This document shows positions 59,823 to 64,000 of a stretch of 64,000 bases of DNA, piece after piece. Source of the DNA: Pseudanabaena sp. FACHB-2040 (GTDB taxonomy: Bacteria > Cyanobacteriota > Cyanobacteriia > Phormidesmidales > Phormidesmidaceae); NCBI RefSeq assembly GCF_014696715.1, contig NZ_JACJQO010000019.1, positions 186,001-250,000 on the forward strand, in the 5' to 3' direction. Made by a program: the position numbers and the translations under genes. The notes beneath the pieces were generated by a model. That model made no database searches. It was not told where the DNA came from and was given only the letters and a program-made list of their open reading frames with translations. Every line of letters starts with the position of its first letter. Within the stretch, counting starts at the first letter, position 1.

Positions 59823-61010
59823 ATGAGCGATAATCCACTTTTTCAAAGTCCAGGTGCAGGCGGTGAGTCTGAGGCTAGACGCGCCCTCGATCTCGAAACC
59901 CATCTTCCTCTAACCGGTTGGCAGCAGGAAGTTTCTAAAGGTTTAGAGTACGGCTTAGAAGCTGCCGAAAGCATACAAGACCGCACCATTTCCACTTTTT
60001 CACGGGGAGAACTGCCTCACTATGCAGGCATCAATACCTTTTTGAAAGCTCCCTATTTGGAAGATGTCCGCAGAGTTGGTGAGTACAATGTTGCCATTGT
60101 CGGAGTACCCCACGACTCGGGAACAACCTATCGGCCCGGCACCCGTTTTGGCCCCCAGGGTATTCGCCGTATCTCCGCTCTCTATACCCCCTACAACTTT
60201 GAGTTTGGCGTAGATCTGCGCGAGCAAATTACCCTCTGCGATGTCGGCGATATCTTTACCATCCCAGGTAATAACGAAAAGTCCTTTGACCAGATTTCCA
60301 AGGGCATTGCTCACGTTTTTAGCTCGGGTGCATTTCCCATTATTTTGGGCGGCGACCACTCTATTGGCTTTCCCACCGTGCGAGGCGTGTGCCGCCATTT
60401 AGGTGACAAGAAAGTAGGCATTATTCACTTCGATCGCCATGTAGATACCCAGGAAACTGACCTGGATGAACGGATGCACACCTGCCCCTGGTTCCATGCC
60501 ACCAACATGGCCAATGCCCCAGCCAAAAACCTGGTACAGCTCGGTATCGGCGGTTGGCAGGTACCTCGCCAAGGAGTCAAAGTCTGTCGAGAGCGCGGCA
60601 CCAACATCCTAACCGTCACCGACATCACCGAAATGGGCCTCGATGCTGCCGCCGACTTTGCCCTAGAGCGCGCCCTCGACGGCACCGACTGCGTCTACAT
60701 CAGCTTCGACATCGACTGTATCGACGCAGGCTTTGTCCCCGGCACCGGCTGGCCCGAACCAGGCGGCCTGCTGCCCCGCGAAGTTCTCTACCTGCTGAAG
60801 AAAATCATTCGCAATGCTCCTGTCTGCGGCCTCGAAGTAGTCGAAGTCTCCCCCCCCTACGACGTCAGTGACATGACTGCCCTCATGGCCACCCGCGTCA
60901 TCTGTGACGCTATGGCTCACCTGGTCGTCTCCGGCCAACTCCCTCGCCGGGAAAAACCAGCCTACATCCATACCGAGGCCAACATGAACGTGGATCAGAA
61001 GTGGCGCTAG
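59823..61010 (+). CDS. gdmH: Guanidine hydrolase GdmH (ureohydrolase family)
   Basis: From the ATG at 59823 the 395-residue enzyme has the arginase-fold metal sites GGDHSIG, HFDRHVDTQ (in place of the usual DAHxD of arginase and agmatinase) and SFDIDCIDAGF. A long N-terminal extension is present. These features and the position before HypA/HypB-like genes behind a guanidine-I riboswitch match the Ni-dependent guanidine hydrolase Sll1077/GdmH of Synechocystis, which splits guanidine into ammonium and urea. Older annotation would call it agmatinase. The start at 59778 in the longer frame is rejected. Confidence 0.93.
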   Translation: MSDNPLFQSPGAGGESEARRALDLETHLPLTGWQQEVSKGLEYGLEAAESIQDRTISTFSRGELPHYAGINTFLKAPYLEDVRRVGEYNVAIVGVPHDSGTTYRPGTRFGPQGIRRISALYTPYNFEFGVDLREQITLCDVGDIFTIPGNNEKSFDQISKGIAHVFSSGAFPIILGGDHSIGFPTVRGVCRHLGDKKVGIIHFDRHVDTQETDLDERMHTCPWFHATNMANAPAKNLVQLGIGGWQVPRQGVKVCRERGTNILTVTDITEMGLDAAADFALERALDGTDCVYISFDIDCIDAGFVPGTGWPEPGGLLPREVLYLLKKIIRNAPVCGLEVVEVSPPYDVSDMTALMATRVICDAMAHLVVSGQLPRREKPAYIHTEANMNVDQKWR

Positions 61011-61016
61011 AAACCT

Positions 61017-61382
61017 ATGCACGAGACTGATATGACCAAGGCCCTCATCATCACCGTGCGAGACTGGTGGGCGTCTCAGCCGGAGCGGCCTAAGGTTTCC
61101 AAAATCCACCTGATTGTGGGGCAGTTTACCTGCGTTGAACCAGCCGGTTTACAGTTTGCTTTTGAGGTACAAACCCGAGGAACTTTCCTGGAAGGAGCCG
61201 AATTGGTGATTCGGGAAACACCGCTGATTGCCTTTTGCCATGCCTGTCAGAGCGAATATCGGCCCGAGATCGGCCTCCACTATGGCTGTCCCAGCTGCAA
61301 TGCCCCGATGGACGACATTCGCTCTGGCCGGGAATTGAAAATCGATCGGATCGAATACGGCTCGCCGGTTAGCACTTCGTAG
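61017..61382 (+). CDS. ghaA: HypA-like nickel chaperone (GhaA)
   Basis: The 121-residue protein starts MHET, giving the His2/Glu3 nickel ligands of HypA, and has two CxxC pairs, FCHACQ and GCPSCN, forming the zinc knuckle. It lies 6 bases after gdmH. In this setting it is the paralogue that matures GdmH rather than hydrogenase. No hydrogenase gene is present in the window. It ends at a stop codon that lies inside a palindromic repeat. Confidence 0.92.
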   Translation: MHETDMTKALIITVRDWWASQPERPKVSKIHLIVGQFTCVEPAGLQFAFEVQTRGTFLEGAELVIRETPLIAFCHACQSEYRPEIGLHYGCPSCNAPMDDIRSGRELKIDRIEYGSPVSTS

Positions 61383-61436
61383 AGATGCGATGAATCAAAC
61401 GCGACTCAATCAAGACCCAATTAATCGCGTCTCTAC
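61379..61436. repeat. Palindromic repeat between ghaA and ghaB
   Basis: GTAGAGATGCGAT (61379-61391) and ATCGCGTCTCTAC (61424-61436) are complementary with one G-U wobble. The unit resembles a widespread cyanobacterial repeat (GTAGAGACGCGAT). The left arm supplies the TAG stop of ghaA. It may form an RNA hairpin between the two genes. Confidence 0.75.
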
Positions 61437-61471
61437 CTTCCCACACTACCCACCCGACTTTTGGAGAAACC

Positions 61472-62185
61472 ATGCATCAAACCTTTGACGAAGCCCTAGG
61501 CATCAACCTTCTCCATGCCAACCAGGAAGGGGCAGACCACAACCGCGCCCACTTCGACGGGTGGGACATCACCTGCCTCAACATCATGAGCAGCCCAGGA
61601 GCAGGTAAAACGGCGCTGCTGGAGAAGACCCTAGCCGCCCTTAGCTCTGAACTCAAGATTGCCGTTATTGAAGGCGATATGACCACAGAGCTAGACGCCG
61701 ACCGGCTACGGCAGTATGGAGTACCCGTTATCGCTATCAACACGGGCCGCGCCTGCCACCTCGATGCGCGGATGGTGGCAGGCGGCATTCACCAGCTAGA
61801 GCATCAGCACAATCCAGCAGGTCTTGATCTAGTGCTGGTCGAAAACGTTGGCAATCTGGTGTGCCCAGCAGAGTTTGAAGTGGGGGAGCACGGTAAGGTA
61901 GCGCTGCTTAGCGTCACCGAAGGCGAAGACAAACCTCTGAAATATCCGGTGATGTTTAGAGAGGCAGATGTACTTCTGATCACAAAAATCGATCTGGCTC
62001 CCTATTTAGACGTAGATCTCAACCAAATTGCCGCCAATGCCCGCCAAATCAATCCTCAAGTTAAAATCATTCCCGTCTCCGCCAAAACCGAGGAAGGACT
62101 AGCAGCCTGGTTCGACTGGATCCGCGCTGCTGTAGGTAAGAGGTCGCCCCAACTCGTCTCTAGTGCTGATACCGCAAGACCTTGA
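61472..62185 (+). CDS. ghaB: HypB-like nickel-insertion GTPase (GhaB)
   Basis: The 237-residue GTPase has P-loop [22 protein letters not shown], metal-binding [10 protein letters not shown] (Cys-His) and [16 protein letters not shown], and the NKxD-like TKIDL. It lacks the N-terminal CxxCGC high-affinity nickel motif of classical HypB. With GhaA it would deliver nickel to GdmH. The 89-base gap before it is largely the palindromic repeat. The start at 61472 fits the family. Confidence 0.92.
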   Translation: MHQTFDEALGINLLHANQEGADHNRAHFDGWDITCLNIMSSPGAGKTALLEKTLAALSSELKIAVIEGDMTTELDADRLRQYGVPVIAINTGRACHLDARMVAGGIHQLEHQHNPAGLDLVLVENVGNLVCPAEFEVGEHGKVALLSVTEGEDKPLKYPVMFREADVLLITKIDLAPYLDVDLNQIAANARQINPQVKIIPVSAKTEEGLAAWFDWIRAAVGKRSPQLVSSADTARP

Positions 62186-62229
62186 GGGAATCGGGATGCC
62201 TACTTGAGCACCGAAAACTCAAAGTAAAA

Positions 62230-62254
62230 GGAGATGCAGTTAAACTGCATCTCC
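62230..62254 (+). terminator. Hairpin after ghaB
   Basis: GGAGATGCAGTT pairs with AACTGCATCTCC around one central base (in practice a 3-nt loop). It lies 45 bases after the ghaB stop and probably ends the operon, although no T-run follows. Confidence 0.75.
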
Positions 62255-62316
62255 CCATAGGATCTACCGAAACTTGAAATCCGTGTTTAGGCCAAATGCA
62301 CTGACCTACTCTAGAT

Positions 62317-62356
62317 AGCTATAGCTTCAGCTATAGCTGAACTTTTCAGCTTTTCA
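62317..62356. repeat. Nested palindromes AGCTATAGCT/TTCAGCTATAGCTGAA
   Basis: Two AGCTATAGCT palindromes (62317-62326, 62329-62338) lie in tandem. The 16-bp palindrome TTCAGCTATAGCTGAA spans the second, and AGCTGAA/TTCAGCT follows. The block is in the convergent gap between ghaB and the WecG-like gene and can fold several ways, so a bidirectional terminator or a protein site is possible. Confidence 0.6.
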
Positions 62357-62399
62357 TCTTCGAGCACGTGAAGAAGCAACCCACTACCCCAAAGCAACA

Positions 62400-63317
62400 C
62401 TAGGGAGAAGTCACCCTAAGCTTTTTTAAGCGGGTTAGCTTTTCTTTGAGCAGCAGCCAGAAGAACGGCAGGTCATCTACCAGATAGCGTTTCCACAAAC
62501 GATGGGGCTCGGTAATCAGACGATACAGCCACTCCAAGCCAAGCTGACTCATAAGCTGAGGAGCACGGGGTTTGTTGCCTGCCTCGAAGTCGATTGCTGC
62601 TCCCACTGCCAGGAAAATATCAATGTTGGGCAGATGCTCTCTATACTTGGCGATCCACTTCTCTTGCTTAGGAGCGCCTACGCCTACCACCAAAACATTG
62701 GCTGAGGACTGGCGAACCATTTCCAGAATGGCCTGGCACTCATCCTCATTACGCTCAAATCCGAAAGAGGGGGAGTGAGCCTCAACAATGATCTCGCGGC
62801 CAATTCGCTCGTTGAGGCGGCGGCGCGCTCTAGCGGCAACCCCTTCAGCGCCTCCTAGCAGAAAGATCTTGATGTGCTCATTATCTTTGTGGTGCTCACA
62901 GAAGCTAGGGAATAGGTCTGAGCCTGAGATCTTAGCCTTAATAGGCGTTCCTAAGAACTTAGAGGCAAACATCAGAACCTGGCTGTCGCAAACTCGAAAG
63001 TCTGCCTGGCTATAGGCTTCAACGAACTCAGAGTCTCGCTGCAGCTTCATCAGGTGGTCCACATTAGGCGTGAAGACAACGCCTCGCGTCAGGTTGGTCA
63101 AAAATTCATTAATCGACAGATTGTCAATAGGAACATTTAGAATTTCAACCTGCTCACGCAAGTGAGCATACTGCTGCTTCTGGAGTTCTCGCGCTGTAGA
63201 CGTCAGCGCAGCCTTTCGAAACTCGCGGTAAAGCTGCTGAACCTGCTCTGATGACACCCGCTGAGTAGACTTGTGCTCCATAACTTTTCCCACGGTTATA
63301 AATTTCGGTAGATTCAT
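62400..63317 (-). CDS. WecG/TagA/CpsF-family glycosyltransferase
   Basis: The 305-residue protein has the family landmarks TPNVDHLMKLQRD, GSDLFPSFCEHH, LLGGAEGVAARA and VLVVGVGAPKQEKWI, with VGAAIDFEAGNKPRAP near the C-terminus. WecG/TagA enzymes add ManNAc-type sugars to lipid-linked intermediates in surface polysaccharide or teichoic acid synthesis. The substrate is unknown here. About 60 residues at the N-terminus are extra compared with the shortest homologues. AGAAG precedes the ATG at 63317. Confidence 0.92.
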   Translation of the reverse strand: MNLPKFITVGKVMEHKSTQRVSSEQVQQLYREFRKAALTSTARELQKQQYAHLREQVEILNVPIDNLSINEFLTNLTRGVVFTPNVDHLMKLQRDSEFVEAYSQADFRVCDSQVLMFASKFLGTPIKAKISGSDLFPSFCEHHKDNEHIKIFLLGGAEGVAARARRRLNERIGREIIVEAHSPSFGFERNEDECQAILEMVRQSSANVLVVGVGAPKQEKWIAKYREHLPNIDIFLAVGAAIDFEAGNKPRAPQLMSQLGLEWLYRLITEPHRLWKRYLVDDLPFFWLLLKEKLTRLKKLRVTSP

Positions 63318-63955
63318 CCACTTCTCTTAGACACCCTGAAGCCTGTGCAGGTTCGGAGATCTATGTTTGGACTGGAAGCGGTCGGCAAACAAACTAGGAT
63401 AGGGCTTCCTAATAGAGGGCTTGAAGGACTCATCAGAGCTACTCAAGCCAAAAGCTAGTTCAAAGTATCCCTGATACCGTCAAACAAACCGGGTTATCTC
63501 CATTTCAGTCCCCATGCCGTTTACAGCTCTGTGCTGCATAAAGAAGCGTTGAACGAGATCGGCAGAACAGTTTGAAATGAAGGGTCCTGACTTCTTGGCC
63601 TAGCCTTGAATACAGGACGCTAACATCACTCGCACATCAGTAAGGGGTGTATCTGATTTGCTTTGGAGCTCTGGGGCTGTACGTGATGCTACGTAATCAT
63701 GCTAAGTCACAGTTAAAGAAGGCGGCGCTGGTCTCCCATTGAGTTCACAAAAGCTGAACATGCTTGTGAAGTTTGCATATGGGCTGAATCCGGGCTTTCC
63801 TAAGCTACAGGTGGGCTTTGCGCAGACTAATGCGTTTAGCTTCAAAAAGGGGTCAGCCTTAAGGCAGAAAGTCAGTGATAGCTCAAAAGTCGAAAGCATC
63901 CTTTGGACTTCAAAGGATGCTTTCTTAAAGGCTGCTTTATTTAGAGGCTGATAAA
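63318..63955. other. Gene-free region before the tRNA
   Basis: This 638-base interval contains the WecG-like gene promoter and the trnQ terminator at 63892-63924. Small open frames near 63702-63995 overlap the tRNA and terminator and are not credible genes. I see no other feature. Confidence 0.5.
63892..63924 (-). terminator. Terminator of the tRNA-Gln transcript
   Basis: GAAAGCATCCTTTG pairs with CAAAGGATGCTTTC over a 5-nt loop, and the minus-strand sequence ends with a short T-run. It lies 31 bases downstream of the tRNA on the minus strand. Confidence 0.8.
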
Positions 63956-64000
63956 CTGGGGTGCTAGGATTCGAACCTAGGAATGGCGGGACCAAAACCC
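63956..64000 (-). tRNA. trnQ: tRNA-Gln(UUG), partial
   Basis: On the minus strand the sequence reads GGGTTTTGGTCCCG, an anticodon arm with loop TTTTGGT and anticodon TTG. Then come the variable region, the T-arm CCTAGGTTCGAATCCTAG and the 3' acceptor CACCCCA. The 5' half is outside the window. No CCA is encoded after the discriminator base. The call as Gln rests on the TTG anticodon. Confidence 0.88.

Noticed and set aside
63702-63995. Frames of 70-97 codons on both strands near the window end
   Set aside because: They overlap a partial tRNA gene and its terminator.
1-64000. CRISPR arrays, rRNA operons, complete insertion sequences or prophage
   Set aside because: No regularly spaced repeats, rRNA segments, transposase or phage structural genes were seen.

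Overview
The window is a chromosomal stretch of a cyanobacterium, most likely a filamentous Leptolyngbya/Nodosilinea-like type. The taxon within cyanobacteria is inferred. The phylum is clear from psaK, psb30 (ycf12), ccmK3-ccmK4, chlD, several proteins known only from cyanobacteria, and frequent HIP1 octamers (GCGATCGC) inside and between genes. Genes lie on both strands in short transcription units, often separated by strong hairpin terminators. No rRNA, CRISPR array, intact insertion sequence or prophage was seen.

Layout. 1-8.1 kb: a truncated coiled-coil protein; a metzincin-like protease with both a lipobox and a PEP-CTERM tail, coupled to a small secreted protein; a Nudix/NrtR-like protein; an MHYT-domain histidine kinase; and a nicotinamidase-like hydrolase behind a leader rich in inverted repeats. 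8.1-14.7 kb: glycosyltransferase, ispD, psb30 (missed by size filters), two half-size GDT1 proteins forming a probable split Mn exporter, a DUF2808 protein and a processive family-2 glycosyltransferase. 15-24 kb: a mostly plus-strand run with a BioD/DRTGG-like protein, DprA-like, MAPEG, YajQ, an orphan DNA methyltransferase, comM/yifB, the SRP RNA, a phasin-like protein and thiD. 24-29 kb: ftsZ, ftsQ, psaK and an SLH lipoprotein. 29-38.5 kb: nucleoside hydrolase, the ccmK3-ccmK4 carboxysome satellite locus, chlD, a class III cyclase with a triplicated C-terminal module, a pentapeptide protein and a glutathionyl-hydroquinone-reductase-like protein. 38.8-48.9 kb: assorted secreted and membrane proteins, trmFO and an MFS transporter.

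48.9-51.4 kb is an AT-rich island holding one large protein with a PD-(D/E)xK nuclease signature. Near-identical direct repeats lie on both sides of it; it is the best candidate here for an undescribed defence-type gene. 51.4-59.4 kb is core again: an inositol-monophosphatase-like protein, recA, xseA-xseB, gpsA and cobQ.

59.4-62.2 kb is a complete guanidine-assimilation unit. A candidate NtcA box is followed by a guanidine-I (ykkC) riboswitch with an overlapping terminator. Then come gdmH (Ni-dependent guanidine hydrolase) and the HypA/HypB-like nickel chaperones ghaA and ghaB. The three proteins would release ammonium and urea from guanidine, and nitrogen status and guanidine would jointly gate transcription. 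A WecG/TagA-type glycosyltransferase and the 3' part of a minus-strand tRNA-Gln(UUG), cut by the window end, close the region.
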